DNA of 64,000 nt from Bacillus sp. OV166 (GTDB lineage Bacteria; Bacillota; Bacilli; Bacillales; Cytobacillaceae), in the NCBI RefSeq assembly GCF_900177675.1, contig NZ_FXWM01000001.1:1559001-1623000 (forward strand). Direction: 5' to 3'. The position numbers and the translations under genes are program-made. The notes under the pieces were generated by a model. It saw nothing but the letters and a program-made list of their open reading frames with translations. It was not told the origin of the DNA and searched no databases. Of this stretch, positions 33,243 to 42,775 are shown piece after piece. Positions within the stretch are counted from its first letter, which is position 1, and each line of letters starts with the position of its first letter.

Positions 33243-34685
33243 GTGGCAGAAGAAAAACAAAAGATTATTATCATTGGGGGAGGAATTGCTGGGCTCACAT
33301 CAGCTTTTTATCTTCAAAAAGCAATTCAAGAACATAATCTCCCGTATGAAATTAAACTCATCGAAGCATCACACCGTCTCGGTGGCAAAATGCAAACCGT
33401 TGTCAGGGATGGTTATACGATTGAGAGAGGCCCGGATTCATTTTTAGCACGAAAGACAAGTATTTCCAGGTTAGCTGCGGAAGTAGGGATGGATGATCAA
33501 TTAGTCCATAATTCCACGGGAAAATCATTCGTTTTAGTTAACGAGAAACTTCACTCAATGCCCGGTGGTTCGATCATGGGAATTCCAACGGAAGTAGGAC
33601 CTTTTCTCACAACAGGTCTTTTTTCTATTCCTGGTAAACTAAGAGCTGCGGCAGATTTCCTTTTACCTCGGTCCGAAAGCGGAAGAGACCAATCATTAGG
33701 CGAATTCTTCAGAAGAAGACTAGGCGATGAGGTTGTCGAAAATTTAATTGAACCATTATTATCTGGGATTTATGCCGGTGATATAGATCAATTAAGCCTC
33801 ATGTCTACTTTCCCGCAATTCTATGAGGTAGAACAGAAATATAGAAGCCTGATCATTGGCATGAAAAAATCTACCCCTGCCCAACCCAGCAAACCTGTAA
33901 GTAAGGAAAAAGCTAAAGGCGCTTTCTTAACATTTAAAACGGGGCTTCAATCCTTTGCAGAAGCCATTGAAGCAAAATTGGATCCAATATCTATTTTAAA
34001 AGGACATCGTGTAGACAAAATCACCAAAGTTGAGAATAAGTATGAAGTTTATCTCAATAATGGGGAAACAATGGTGGCAGATAGCGTCATTGCAGCGACT
34101 CCTCATAAAATAACACAGGCGATGTTTGCAGAGTATAGTTTTTTTGATCCTTTGAAATTAGTCCCTTCTACCTCAGTAGCAACAGTAGCTTTAGCATTTC
34201 CGGAAGAGGCAGTGAAAAATGACATCGATGGAACAGGTTTTGTTGTTTCTAGAAATAGTGATTATTCGATCACTGCATGTACTTGGACACATAAAAAGTG
34301 GGATCATTCAACTCCGAAAGGGAAAGTATTACTCCGCTGCTATGTTGGGAGGTCTGGAGATGAAACCATCGTTGACCTCTCTGATGACAGAATTATTAAG
34401 ATTGTACTAGATGACTTGAAGAAAACGATGGACATCACAATGAATCCGGATTTTGCAATCATTTCACGTTGGAAAAATTCAATGCCCCAATATACAGTGG
34501 GACATAAACAACGTTTAGCTGACATTTTAAAGCATATGAAAACGGATCTACCTGGTGTATTTTTAGCAGGTTCTTCTTATGGTGGTGTTGGACTTCCGGA
34601 TTGTATTGATCAAGGAGAGGCAGCTGTCAAAGACGTCCTGGAGTTTTTAACAAGAAAAGATTTTTCAAAAGGAGCTGTTCATTGA
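33243..34685 (+). CDS. hemY: HemY (CgoX), coproporphyrinogen III oxidase
   Basis: A 480-residue FAD enzyme that oxidises coproporphyrinogen III to coproporphyrin III using oxygen. It has the dinucleotide-binding IIIIGGGIAGLTSAFYLQ, the motif ERGPDSFLARK, GEFFRRRLGDEVVENLIEPL and the C-terminal FAD motif SSYGGVGLPDCIDQG. GTG 33243 is chosen because AAGGTGAG lies 6 bases before it; GTG 33234 is an alternative adding three residues. The last codons form the left arm of the terminator. It completes the hemEHY operon. Confidence 0.94.
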   Translation: MAEEKQKIIIIGGGIAGLTSAFYLQKAIQEHNLPYEIKLIEASHRLGGKMQTVVRDGYTIERGPDSFLARKTSISRLAAEVGMDDQLVHNSTGKSFVLVNEKLHSMPGGSIMGIPTEVGPFLTTGLFSIPGKLRAAADFLLPRSESGRDQSLGEFFRRRLGDEVVENLIEPLLSGIYAGDIDQLSLMSTFPQFYEVEQKYRSLIIGMKKSTPAQPSKPVSKEKAKGAFLTFKTGLQSFAEAIEAKLDPISILKGHRVDKITKVENKYEVYLNNGETMVADSVIAATPHKITQAMFAEYSFFDPLKLVPSTSVATVALAFPEEAVKNDIDGTGFVVSRNSDYSITACTWTHKKWDHSTPKGKVLLRCYVGRSGDETIVDLSDDRIIKIVLDDLKKTMDITMNPDFAIISRWKNSMPQYTVGHKQRLADILKHMKTDLPGVFLAGSSYGGVGLPDCIDQGEAAVKDVLEFLTRKDFSKGAVH

Positions 34686-34702
34686 TAACAGCTCCTTTTT
34701 TC
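34668..34702 (+). terminator. Terminator of the hem operon
   Basis: AAAGGAGCTGTT and AACAGCTCCTTT form a 12-bp stem that includes the hemY stop region, followed by Ts. Confidence 0.88.
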
Positions 34703-34841
34703 TGCTTGCAATCAGGCAGGAATCATTGTATACTCTAAAAGTATTAAATGACCGAATTGTTCAAGTGGTCATAATTTATTAGGTAGGTTAATAGTCAATT
34801 TTAGGGTTGTCTATGGGATAGTCCTAATTTTTTAAACAAAA

Positions 34842-34866
34842 ATGACTAAATGAACAAAATAGTCAT
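34842..34866. promoter_or_regulatory. TetR-type operator candidate upstream of yhgE
   Basis: ATGACTA and TAGTCAT are perfect inverted half-sites with an 11-base centre, 23 bases before the start codon. A related pair ATGACC/GGTCAT with a 13-base centre lies at 34747-34772. B. subtilis has a TetR-family gene, yhgD, directly before yhgE; it is missing here. Confidence 0.55.
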
Positions 34867-34888
34867 AAATTTAAAAGGAGGGTCATAA

Positions 34889-37252
34889 GTGAAAAACATG
34901 CTATTTAAGGAAGAGCTCCTTGCTATTGTAAGAAATAAAAAAGTGTTAATCCCAATTATTGCTGTCATGTTTGTCCCCGTATTATATGCAGGAATGTTTT
35001 TATGGGCATTCTGGGATCCATACGCAAAACTTGATGAACTTCCAGTTGCCGTTGTCAACGAAGATGCGGGTGCAACGCTCGATGGGACCCATTTGAAGCT
35101 TGGTGATGATTTAGTATCTAAGCTAAAGAAAAATAAACAATTTGGGTTTGAGTTTGTGGGTAAAAAAGAGGGCTACGATAACTTAAAAGAACAGAAATAT
35201 TATATGGTCATCGAAATCCCCAAGGATTTTTCAAAAAATGCGACAACTTTATTGGATGAGCAACCGGAAAAGCTGGAATTGGTTTATACACCTAATGAAA
35301 GTTATAACTTCTTATCTGCGCAAATCGGCGCCACGGCTGCAGAAAAAATCAAAACAGCTGTTGCTGAAAAGGTAACTGAAACTTATGCTGAAACCATGTT
35401 TGATAAAATCAGTGAGCTTGCCGATGGTGTTGTAAAGGCGAGCGATGGTGCAGTCCAGTTAAGTGATGGTTCTGTTGACCTTGAAAAGGGCTCAATGGAT
35501 TTAAATGATGGGCTAGCAACCCTTGCTGAAAAAACAAGTGAATTTAACGATGGAATGAAAGCTGCTGATGCCGGATCTAATAAGCTTGCAGTTGGATCGA
35601 AGGATTTGTATAACGGACTTTCTACTTTAGCCAAAAAGTCGATTGAATTCGACAATGGTGTGAAGGCAGCAACTTCCGGCTCTAAACAAGTAGCCAGAGG
35701 ATCGACTGAGTTGAAAAAAGGTCTAGCCAAAGCTGATGCCAATCTTCCGTTGCTTATTGATGGAACGAAGGAGGTATCTGCAGGTGCAGAACAATTAAAA
35801 CGTGACCTTCCCGCAGGGATTGCTGCAGGAATTGAAAAAGAATTGACTGGAAGTGTTGGAGAACTTAATTCGGGTATTGATCAATTTCAATCACAGTTAA
35901 CTAACACATTAGCATCCCAAATTGCGGATCAAACAATAACGCAACAAACAGAGAAAATGCAGAAACTAGCCCAAACCTTAATTGAGAACAAAGTGGATCC
36001 AGCACTGGTTCAAGGAATAATGGCTAATGAGAAAAAAAATGCACCAACGAAAGAACAGCTAGAGCAGCAAATTTTATCAGAACTTAACCCTAAAATGGAG
36101 GCTGGTTTTAACCAATTCAAAACAGGGGTGGATGGAAAATTAGCAGGTTCATCGAAGGGCTTAGAGGATAAAATTAAAGCTCAAACAACCCCTTATTTTG
36201 ATCAATTAATTGCCGGCATTGGCAAAGTTAATGGCGGTCAGCAGGAATTGCAAAAAGGGATCCATGATTTATATGCAGGTTCATCAAAATTAACAGATGG
36301 CACCAACAATCTTTCTGAAGGAATGAGTCAGTTGGCAGATGGTGCTGATAAAATTACCACAGGAACCGGACAATTAGCATCAGGGTCGGGAAATCTGAAA
36401 AAAGGGGCCGCGGATCTTACAAATGGTATGAATCAATTAACAGCGGGTGCGTCTGCCCTAACAGCTGGAACGGGACAATTGGCAGATGGTTCCGGGCAGT
36501 TAAAAGACGGTACATCGAAACTTTCTAATGGGGCCAAGGAATTAGCAGATAAACTATCAGAAGGTGGAAAGGAAGTTGCAAAGGTTCACTCAAATGAAAA
36601 GACTTATAATATGATGGCAGATCCGGTAAGGCTCGATAGTGAGAAAATTAATCATGTGCCAAACTATGGAACGGGATTTACACCATATTTCCTATCGCTA
36701 GGCTTGTTTGTAGGTGCACTTCTTCTCTCAATTGTCTTTCCACTTCGTGATACAGCGATTGCTCCGGCCAATGGATTTAACTGGTTTTCTAGTAAGTTTT
36801 CAATCATGGCTGGGATTGGAATTTTCCAAGCTTTATTGGCAGATGTGATTCTCCTTGGAGGATTAGGTCTAGATGTACAAAGCGTACCAAAATTTATTCT
36901 TTTTTCAATAATAACAAGCTTAACGTTTATCGCGTTAATTCAGCTCCTTGTCTCGGTATTTGCCGATGCTGGCCGCTTTATTGCGATTATTGTCTTGATT
37001 TTACAATTAACTACCAGCGCCGGAACATTCCCGCTTGAGTTAATCCCGAACTTCTTACAGCATTTCAATGCCTATCTGCCGATGAGCTATTCGGTTCAAG
37101 GCTTTAAGGCTGTTATTTCAAGTGGCGATTACAGTTTCATGTGGCAAAATTTCATGATTCTAATAGGCTTTATGCTTATTTTCTCTGTAGGAACCATTGC
37201 TTACTTTACAATAAGATTGAATCACAAATATAAACATCAAATGAATGAATAA
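34889..37252 (+). CDS. yhgE: YhgE/Pip family membrane protein
   Basis: A 787-residue protein of the YhgE/Pip family (homologues include the lactococcal phage infection protein and ESAT-6-type secretion accessory proteins). One N-terminal helix (VLIPIIAVMFVPVLYAGMFL), a long extracytoplasmic region, and about five C-terminal helices are seen. The middle carries many repeats of the form LxDGxxxLxxG, for example LADGADKITTGTGQLASGSG, predicted to form long paired helices. It starts at GTG with AAAGGAGGGTC before it. Its role is not established; in other species it may help export or drug efflux. Confidence 0.88.
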   Translation: MKNMLFKEELLAIVRNKKVLIPIIAVMFVPVLYAGMFLWAFWDPYAKLDELPVAVVNEDAGATLDGTHLKLGDDLVSKLKKNKQFGFEFVGKKEGYDNLKEQKYYMVIEIPKDFSKNATTLLDEQPEKLELVYTPNESYNFLSAQIGATAAEKIKTAVAEKVTETYAETMFDKISELADGVVKASDGAVQLSDGSVDLEKGSMDLNDGLATLAEKTSEFNDGMKAADAGSNKLAVGSKDLYNGLSTLAKKSIEFDNGVKAATSGSKQVARGSTELKKGLAKADANLPLLIDGTKEVSAGAEQLKRDLPAGIAAGIEKELTGSVGELNSGIDQFQSQLTNTLASQIADQTITQQTEKMQKLAQTLIENKVDPALVQGIMANEKKNAPTKEQLEQQILSELNPKMEAGFNQFKTGVDGKLAGSSKGLEDKIKAQTTPYFDQLIAGIGKVNGGQQELQKGIHDLYAGSSKLTDGTNNLSEGMSQLADGADKITTGTGQLASGSGNLKKGAADLTNGMNQLTAGASALTAGTGQLADGSGQLKDGTSKLSNGAKELADKLSEGGKEVAKVHSNEKTYNMMADPVRLDSEKINHVPNYGTGFTPYFLSLGLFVGALLLSIVFPLRDTAIAPANGFNWFSSKFSIMAGIGIFQALLADVILLGGLGLDVQSVPKFILFSIITSLTFIALIQLLVSVFADAGRFIAIIVLILQLTTSAGTFPLELIPNFLQHFNAYLPMSYSVQGFKAVISSGDYSFMWQNFMILIGFMLIFSVGTIAYFTIRLNHKYKHQMNE

Positions 37253-37258
37253 TTAATA

Positions 37259-37295
37259 AAAAACCAGCCGTGAAAAAAATGCGGCTGGTTTTTTG
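37259..37295 (+). terminator. Terminator after yhgE
   Basis: AAAAACCAGCCG and CGGCTGGTTTTTT pair around an 11-base loop. Confidence 0.88.
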
Positions 37296-37364
37296 TACTA
37301 TACTGAAAAGAAATCATTTTTTGAGTATATTAGAAATATAAACATTGAATTGGAGGAGTTTAAT

Positions 37365-38099
37365 TTGAAACTTACGGTTATTGGTTTTTGGGGTGGATAT
37401 CCGAAACTGAATGCGGCTAGTTCGGGTTATTTACTTGAACATGAGGGATTTCGTCTATTAATCGATTGTGGAAGCGGGGTACTTTCTAAGCTCCAAAATA
37501 TTATCCAGCCCGAAGAACTGGATGCTGTTTTACTTTCGCATTATCACCCCGATCACATTGCAGATATTGGTGTTTTGCAGCATGCGAGATTAATCCAAGG
37601 GTTTTTAGGAAAGAAGACCCCAACACTAACTCTATATGGTCATGATATGGATCCATATGAATTTAGCAAATTAACCTATAAAGAGATTACAAAAGGAGTA
37701 GCCTATAATCCTAGTGAGATTCTCACAGTTGGTCCATTTCAGGTTTCATTTCTAAAAACAGACCATCCAGTCCCTTGTTATGCAATGAGAATAGAGGCAA
37801 ATGGAAAAGCAATCGTCTACACTGCTGACAGCTCCTTTAAGGAAGAATTTATCGAGTTTAGTCGGAATGCGGATGTATTATTGTGTGAGTGCAACTTTTA
37901 CGGACATCAAAACGGTAAGTCGGCAGGACATATGAATAGTATCGACGCTGGAAAATTTGCTCAAAAAGCTGATGTTAAGCAATTAATTCTTACCCATTTG
38001 CCGCATTATGGCTCAATAACTGAGTTAATCACCGAGGCTGCCAGTGAATTTACTGGTATAATCATACTTGCAGAAGAATTTCAATCTATTTCACTATAA
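37365..38099 (+). CDS. yhfI: YhfI, metallo-beta-lactamase-fold hydrolase
   Basis: A 244-residue protein, the same length as B. subtilis YhfI. The zinc motif LSHYHPDHIAD, a later VYTADSS and the distal HLPHYG show an MBL-fold hydrolase of the RNase Z-like/phosphodiesterase branch. The substrate is unknown. The start is TTG 37365 with TTGGAGGAG 6 bases upstream; a longer frame from 37293 would overlap the yhgE terminator. lplJ follows after 16 bases, so the two are probably cotranscribed. Confidence 0.88.
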   Translation: MKLTVIGFWGGYPKLNAASSGYLLEHEGFRLLIDCGSGVLSKLQNIIQPEELDAVLLSHYHPDHIADIGVLQHARLIQGFLGKKTPTLTLYGHDMDPYEFSKLTYKEITKGVAYNPSEILTVGPFQVSFLKTDHPVPCYAMRIEANGKAIVYTADSSFKEEFIEFSRNADVLLCECNFYGHQNGKSAGHMNSIDAGKFAQKADVKQLILTHLPHYGSITELITEAASEFTGIIILAEEFQSISL

Positions 38100-38115
38100 G
38101 AAGGGGAAGTAAACT

Positions 38116-39105
38116 ATGTTTTTCATCGATAATAAAGGGATCACCGATCCGCAGATAAATTTGGCAATCGAAGAGTACGCACTGAAGAATCTTGATATTA
38201 ATGAAACATATTTATTATTTTACATAAATGAACCTTCTATCATAATTGGAAAGAATCAAAATACTATTGAAGAAATTAATACGGAGTATGTGGAAGGAAA
38301 TGGAATTAAAGTGGTCCGCAGGCTTTCAGGCGGTGGAGCGGTTTATCATGATCTTGGAAATTTAAACTTTAGTTTTATTACCAAGGATGACGGGGAAAGT
38401 TTTCACAACTTCCGTAAATTCACAGAACCGGTCGTGGCAGCATTGAAAAAATTAGGAGTAAATGCGGAATTAAGCGGCAGAAATGACTTAGAGATTGGAG
38501 GTCGAAAAATCTCTGGTAATGCCCAATTTTCAACAAAGGGCAGAATGTTTAGCCATGGTACATTGATGCTTAATTCAGAAATCGAAAATGTAGTATCAGC
38601 TTTAAAAGTAAAAAAAGATAAAATCGAATCAAAAGGAATTAAATCAGTCCGCAGCCGGGTTGCCAATATTTCTGAGTTTCTTACTGAAAAGGTGGAAATT
38701 GATGAATTCCGGTCTTTATTGTTAAAGAATATTTTTGAAGGGCAAGATGAAATACCAGAATATGTTTTGACGGACGAGGATTGGGAAAAGATTTACCAGC
38801 TATCAAAAGAACGCTATCAAAACTGGGAATGGAACTATGGGAAATCACCTAAGTTCAATCTACAGCACTCTCACCGCTTCCCAGTAGGCTCCATTGATGT
38901 CCGCCTTGAAGTTAATAAAGGTGTCATTGAAAATTGTAAAATCTACGGTGACTTTTTTGGTGTTGGTGAGGTAAGTGAAATTGAGGAGAAGTTAACAGGC
39001 ACTCGCTACGGAAAAAATGAAATTGACAAGGCGCTTGCAGATATTGATACAACCCATTACTTTGGAAGTGTTACGAAAGATGAGTTTTTAAACTTACTAT
39101 ACTAA
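38116..39105 (+). CDS. lplJ: LplJ, lipoate-protein ligase
   Basis: A 329-residue enzyme (B. subtilis LplJ 331) that attaches free lipoate through lipoyl-AMP to target lysines, including the glycine cleavage H protein and 2-oxoacid dehydrogenases. The substrate loop VVRRLSGGGAVYHDLGNLNF and the lysine-containing GGRKISGNAQF are typical. The C-terminal accessory domain (from about residue 250) is complete. AAGGGGAAG precedes the ATG. It is the likely second gene of the yhfI-lplJ unit. Confidence 0.92.
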   Translation: MFFIDNKGITDPQINLAIEEYALKNLDINETYLLFYINEPSIIIGKNQNTIEEINTEYVEGNGIKVVRRLSGGGAVYHDLGNLNFSFITKDDGESFHNFRKFTEPVVAALKKLGVNAELSGRNDLEIGGRKISGNAQFSTKGRMFSHGTLMLNSEIENVVSALKVKKDKIESKGIKSVRSRVANISEFLTEKVEIDEFRSLLLKNIFEGQDEIPEYVLTDEDWEKIYQLSKERYQNWEWNYGKSPKFNLQHSHRFPVGSIDVRLEVNKGVIENCKIYGDFFGVGEVSEIEEKLTGTRYGKNEIDKALADIDTTHYFGSVTKDEFLNLLY

Positions 39106-39109
39106 GATC

Positions 39110-39146
39110 AGGGCACAGCGTTTATTGCGCTGTGTTTTCCTTTTTG
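39110..39146 (+). terminator. Terminator after lplJ
   Basis: CACAGCG and CGCTGTG pair around a 7-base loop and are followed by TTTTCCTTTTT. Confidence 0.82.
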
Positions 39147-39167
39147 TGTGAATTTTTAGTATTATAC

Positions 39168-39196
39168 TTGAATAGATTACTTTCTTTTAATATAAT
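39168..39196 (+). promoter_or_regulatory. Sigma-A promoter of the yhfL/lcfB gene
   Basis: TTGAAT at 39168-39173 and TATAAT at 39191-39196 are separated by exactly 17 bases, so transcription should start near 39203. Confidence 0.7.
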
Positions 39197-39222
39197 AAAT
39201 TTAGAAAATTGCAACAATTTTA

Positions 39223-39240
39223 TGAATGAGTATTCATTCA
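39223..39240. promoter_or_regulatory. FadR operator before yhfL/lcfB
   Basis: TGAATGAGTATTCATTCA fits the B. subtilis FadR (YsiA) consensus TGAATGANTANTCATTCA without mismatch. It lies about 20-38 bases after the predicted transcription start, where binding would block the polymerase. Long-chain acyl-CoA should relieve repression. Confidence 0.85.
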
Positions 39241-39256
39241 ACTTAGGGGGAGAAAT

Positions 39257-40819
39257 ATGAATCTTTTATCACAGTTTGAAGAATCTGCGAAGAACTTTTC
39301 CACTAAACCGGCCTATCATTTTATGGACCAAATATGTACTTATGATGAATTGGATGGGGCAATTACGAAATTTGCATCGGGTCTCGAAAAATTAGGGGTG
39401 GGAAAGGGGGATCATATCGCATTATTGTTGGGTAACTCCCCTCACTTTGTAATCAGCTTATATGGGGCATTACGGTTAGGGGTAACTGTTATTCCCGTGA
39501 ATCCTATTTATACTGCAGATGAGATTAGCTACATATTAAATAATGGCGATGTCAAAGTAGTGATCGCTCATGACTATGCGATTCCGTTAGTCGAAAAAGT
39601 GCATACTTTCCTACCTAAAATTAAGCATTATATTTTTTGTGAAACGACCCCAAATAGCAGAATAGAATCGAAAATTGATAACCTCTCAGGCTCTGCAAAA
39701 ATGAAATCGTTTACAGCGATCGTGGCTTCTGGAGAATTAAACTTTAAGGGACCAAATCTCGGAGACGATGATACAGCCATTATTCTTTATACCTCGGGTA
39801 CAACTGGCAAACCAAAAGGTGCTATGTTAACTCATAAGAATTTGTATAGTAACGCTAAAGATGTCAGCGAATACTTGAAAATGAATCCCGATGATAGAAT
39901 AGTAACGGTTCTGCCGATGTTCCATGTTTTCTGCTTGACAGTTGCTTTAAATGCACCTTTATTAAGTGGGGCGACACTATTAATTGCACCCAAATTTAGT
40001 CCAAAGGAAATTTTTGAGCTTATCAAAGATAATCAGGCGACTGTTTTTGCTGGTGTCCCGACCATGTATAATTTCCTCTTCCAATTTCCTGATGGCAATC
40101 CTGATGACCTAAAATCCTTACGCTTATGTATTTCAGGAGGAGCTTCATTGCCTCTTGCCCTCTTAAAGAATTTCGAACAAAAGTTTAATGTTGTAGTATC
40201 TGAAGGTTATGGTTTATCGGAGGCTTCACCTGTTACTTGCTTTAATCCGCTAGACCGCCCGCGCAAGCCCGGTTCAATTGGAACATCTATCCTGCGTGTC
40301 GAAAATAAAATTCTTAATGAGCTTGGTGAGGAAGTACCCGTTGGTGAGGTGGGTGAACTTATTGTTCGTGGTCCCAATGTAATGAAGGGGTATTATAAAA
40401 TGCCAGATGAGACGGCGGCGGCCATTCGGAATGGGTGGCTTCATACCGGTGACCTCGCCAGAATGGATGAAGATGGGTATTTTTATATTGTCGACCGAAA
40501 AAAGGATCTAATCCTTGTTGGAGGCTATAATGTCTACCCGCGAGAAGTGGAGGAGGTTATTTATAACCATTCGGATGTCCTAGAAGTGGCTGTCCTCGGC
40601 GTTCCAGACCCAAATCTTGGTGAGGCTGTTAAAGCCTATGTTGTAAGTAAGAATCCAGGGCTAACGGCAGAACAATTACTAGATTATTGCAGGGAACACT
40701 TGGCTAAATATAAACTTCCATCTTCGATTGAATTTATCGAAGAACTTCCAAAAAATACAACTGGGAAAATATTAAGGAGGGCACTAAAGGCACAAGTAGC
40801 CAAAACTGTCAGTAACTAA
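39257..40819 (+). CDS. lcfB: Long-chain fatty acid-CoA ligase (YhfL/LcfB)
   Basis: A 520-residue ANL ligase activating long-chain fatty acids to acyl-CoA. Motifs are [20 protein letters not shown] (about 174-193), [24 protein letters not shown], the hinge [20 protein letters not shown] and the final TGKILRR with the catalytic Lys. It matches B. subtilis YhfL (LcfB, 513 residues) in position. The FadR box and sigma-A promoter directly upstream show induction by fatty acids. AGGGGGAG precedes the ATG. Confidence 0.92.
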   Translation: MNLLSQFEESAKNFSTKPAYHFMDQICTYDELDGAITKFASGLEKLGVGKGDHIALLLGNSPHFVISLYGALRLGVTVIPVNPIYTADEISYILNNGDVKVVIAHDYAIPLVEKVHTFLPKIKHYIFCETTPNSRIESKIDNLSGSAKMKSFTAIVASGELNFKGPNLGDDDTAIILYTSGTTGKPKGAMLTHKNLYSNAKDVSEYLKMNPDDRIVTVLPMFHVFCLTVALNAPLLSGATLLIAPKFSPKEIFELIKDNQATVFAGVPTMYNFLFQFPDGNPDDLKSLRLCISGGASLPLALLKNFEQKFNVVVSEGYGLSEASPVTCFNPLDRPRKPGSIGTSILRVENKILNELGEEVPVGEVGELIVRGPNVMKGYYKMPDETAAAIRNGWLHTGDLARMDEDGYFYIVDRKKDLILVGGYNVYPREVEEVIYNHSDVLEVAVLGVPDPNLGEAVKAYVVSKNPGLTAEQLLDYCREHLAKYKLPSSIEFIEELPKNTTGKILRRALKAQVAKTVSN

Positions 40820-40914
40820 TTCTTAAATAGTTGGGCAGGTCACTTTTACAGTTCTAATTTGTCCTTTTTTAACTAAACTAAGTATAGAGAGTCTGTACAC
40901 AAAGGAGGACAAAT

Positions 40915-42186
40915 ATGGCGAGAAAAATGGGAGTCTATGCGGTTATGGGCTACATTCTATATGGATTATTTTTTTATTGGTATTTATTCCATTTTGCCGA
41001 TACAAACCTGCCATTTGAATTCGAAGGATCAAAGGCGGACCCGACAACCTTTTTAAATGGCAGGGAACTTATGCTGAGCGAGGAGTATTCAAAAATAAGG
41101 AATTTATTATTTTTCCTATCTACTCCGTTTGAATGGCTTTTATATTTCTTAATTTTATTATTTGGTTTTTCCAAGGCATTCAAGCGCTGGGCGGAAAACT
41201 CATCAAAATATAAGCTCCTTCAAACAGCCATTTATCTTATTTGGTTATCGGTATTCGCTTATTTGGCGACATTTCCTCTCAGCTATATTAGTTTTTCTTT
41301 ATCAAAAACATATCATATTTCAACTCAAACCTTCGCTTCCTGGATGAAGGATGAGTTGATTGACTTTTGGCTTAATTATGGGACATGGTTGATCATTGTC
41401 CCCGTATTATACTGGCTCATGAAGAAAAGTCAAAAGCGGTGGTGGCTTTATGGATGGCTTTTATCGATTCCATTTACATTATTTATGATGTTTCTCCAGC
41501 CAGTTGTTATTGACCCGTTATACAATGACTTTTATCCATTAACAAATAAGGAATTGGAAACGAAGATACTGACTTTGGCCGATAAGGCTGATATTCCAGC
41601 ACAAAATGTTTTTGAAGTGAATAAGTCAGAGGAAACGAATGCTTTAAATGCCTATGTTACAGGAATTGGCTCTAATGCTCGGATTGTCCTGTGGGATACT
41701 ACCTTAAATAAATTAACAGATGATCAAATTTTATTTATAATGGCTCATGAAATGTGCCATTATGTCGAGAAACATATTTACTTTGGAATTGCTGGATATT
41801 TGCTAATTTCGCTGCTCGGATTGTATTTGACGTATCGGATTATGAATTGGGCAACAAGACGCTGGGGCAAGGAATTAAATATCTCAGACGTTAGAGATAT
41901 CCGATCACTTCCATTATTTTTTATGATTCTTTCGATGCTCCTATTTGCTGCAAGTCCACTGACGAATTTTACTTCTCGTTATCAGGAAACACGCGCTGAC
42001 AAATATGCGATTGAGATGACCAAAAATCCAGAAGCAGCGATTACTTCTTTTCAGGAATTAACCCGCTCTGGATTAAGTCAAGTAAATCCACCGCTATTGG
42101 TGAAAATTTTCCGCTATACCCATCCTTCAATGCTTGATAGAATTTCGATGCTTGAAGATTATGAAGTTAAACAAAGGAACAAATAA
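40915..42186 (+). CDS. yhfN: YhfN, M48-family CAAX-type membrane metalloprotease
   Basis: A 423-residue M48A peptidase (YhfN 426). Five or more membrane helices surround the zinc site HEMCH (residues 278-282), and the third ligand Glu is in RYQETRADKYA. Homologues of the yeast Ste24 type cut peptides at or near the membrane; B. subtilis YhfN has no firmly known substrate. AAAGGAGG lies before the ATG. It is followed by a terminator and stands alone. Confidence 0.9.
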   Translation: MARKMGVYAVMGYILYGLFFYWYLFHFADTNLPFEFEGSKADPTTFLNGRELMLSEEYSKIRNLLFFLSTPFEWLLYFLILLFGFSKAFKRWAENSSKYKLLQTAIYLIWLSVFAYLATFPLSYISFSLSKTYHISTQTFASWMKDELIDFWLNYGTWLIIVPVLYWLMKKSQKRWWLYGWLLSIPFTLFMMFLQPVVIDPLYNDFYPLTNKELETKILTLADKADIPAQNVFEVNKSEETNALNAYVTGIGSNARIVLWDTTLNKLTDDQILFIMAHEMCHYVEKHIYFGIAGYLLISLLGLYLTYRIMNWATRRWGKELNISDVRDIRSLPLFFMILSMLLFAASPLTNFTSRYQETRADKYAIEMTKNPEAAITSFQELTRSGLSQVNPPLLVKIFRYTHPSMLDRISMLEDYEVKQRNK

Positions 42187-42200
42187 ATACAATCCATGGA

Positions 42201-42240
42201 AGGCTGAGACATTTTGATATGTCTACAGTCTTTTTTTTTA
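42201..42240 (+). terminator. Terminator after yhfN
   Basis: AGACAT and ATGTCT plus flanking GGCTG/CAGTC pairing, followed by nine Ts. Confidence 0.78.
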
Positions 42241-42308
42241 CAAAAATATGTTATTTACGAGCCTTCGTCCACTTACATTTTCTATTTATGCGTTAGAAAA
42301 ATATACAA

Positions 42309-42336
42309 TGAAAAAGCCGTCAATCTATGACGGCTT
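42309..42336 (-). terminator. Terminator of the IDEAL-domain gene
   Basis: AAAGCCGTCA and TGACGGCTTT pair around a short loop; on the minus strand the tail is TTTTTCATTG. Confidence 0.82.
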
Positions 42337-42346
42337 TAACAAAATT

Positions 42347-42583
42347 CTACGTTCCAAATCGTTTGTTGATTTCATTGAGCTGTCCGGATAGAAGGAGGAA
42401 TGACTTTTTGTCTTGACAATCAATGGCCACATCAATTTTCTGTAATAATTTTTCTTTTTCTACTTTTAGTTGAATTTCGGACAACAGCATTTCGATGTAT
42501 AAATCTTGGACGAAGTTCTCTTTCAGACGATTTCGTTTCATGGCTCCTAGTTTCATTAATTCCGTGTATGATTTTTCATTCAT
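42347..42583 (-). CDS. yhzC: IDEAL domain protein (YhzC-like)
   Basis: A 78-residue protein ending with an IDEAL domain: the segment LLQKIDVAIDCQDKKSFLLL carries the IDxAL-type core in the altered form IDVAID, followed by the short helix LNEINKRFG. Related small proteins are found near comK in Bacillus, and this place matches yhzC. The function is unknown; IDEAL domains are thought to mediate protein contacts. ATG 42583 with AGAGGTGA 5 bases upstream is preferred over GTG 42592. Confidence 0.8.
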   Translation of the reverse strand: MNEKSYTELMKLGAMKRNRLKENFVQDLYIEMLLSEIQLKVEKEKLLQKIDVAIDCQDKKSFLLLSGQLNEINKRFGT

Positions 42584-42775
42584 GAAAATCACCTCTGTTG
42601 CTTTTTAAAATTATATGGTTTTTTTTGAAGAATATCATTAGTTTTTATAATTTTCTGATAAATATTTCTTTGACATGAATTTTGTGAATAAATTAGGAAC
42701 AATTCAGAAAAGTGAGGGAATTAAAAACCAGTAGTGGTAAGATATGGTGGATAATATGAAAAGGAGTTGAATGGG

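Noticed and set aside
42600..42770. ComK boxes (AAAA-N5-TTTT) for comK autoregulation
   Set aside because: The A/T runs present, such as AAAATTATATGGTTTT, have the wrong spacing; no proper pair was found.
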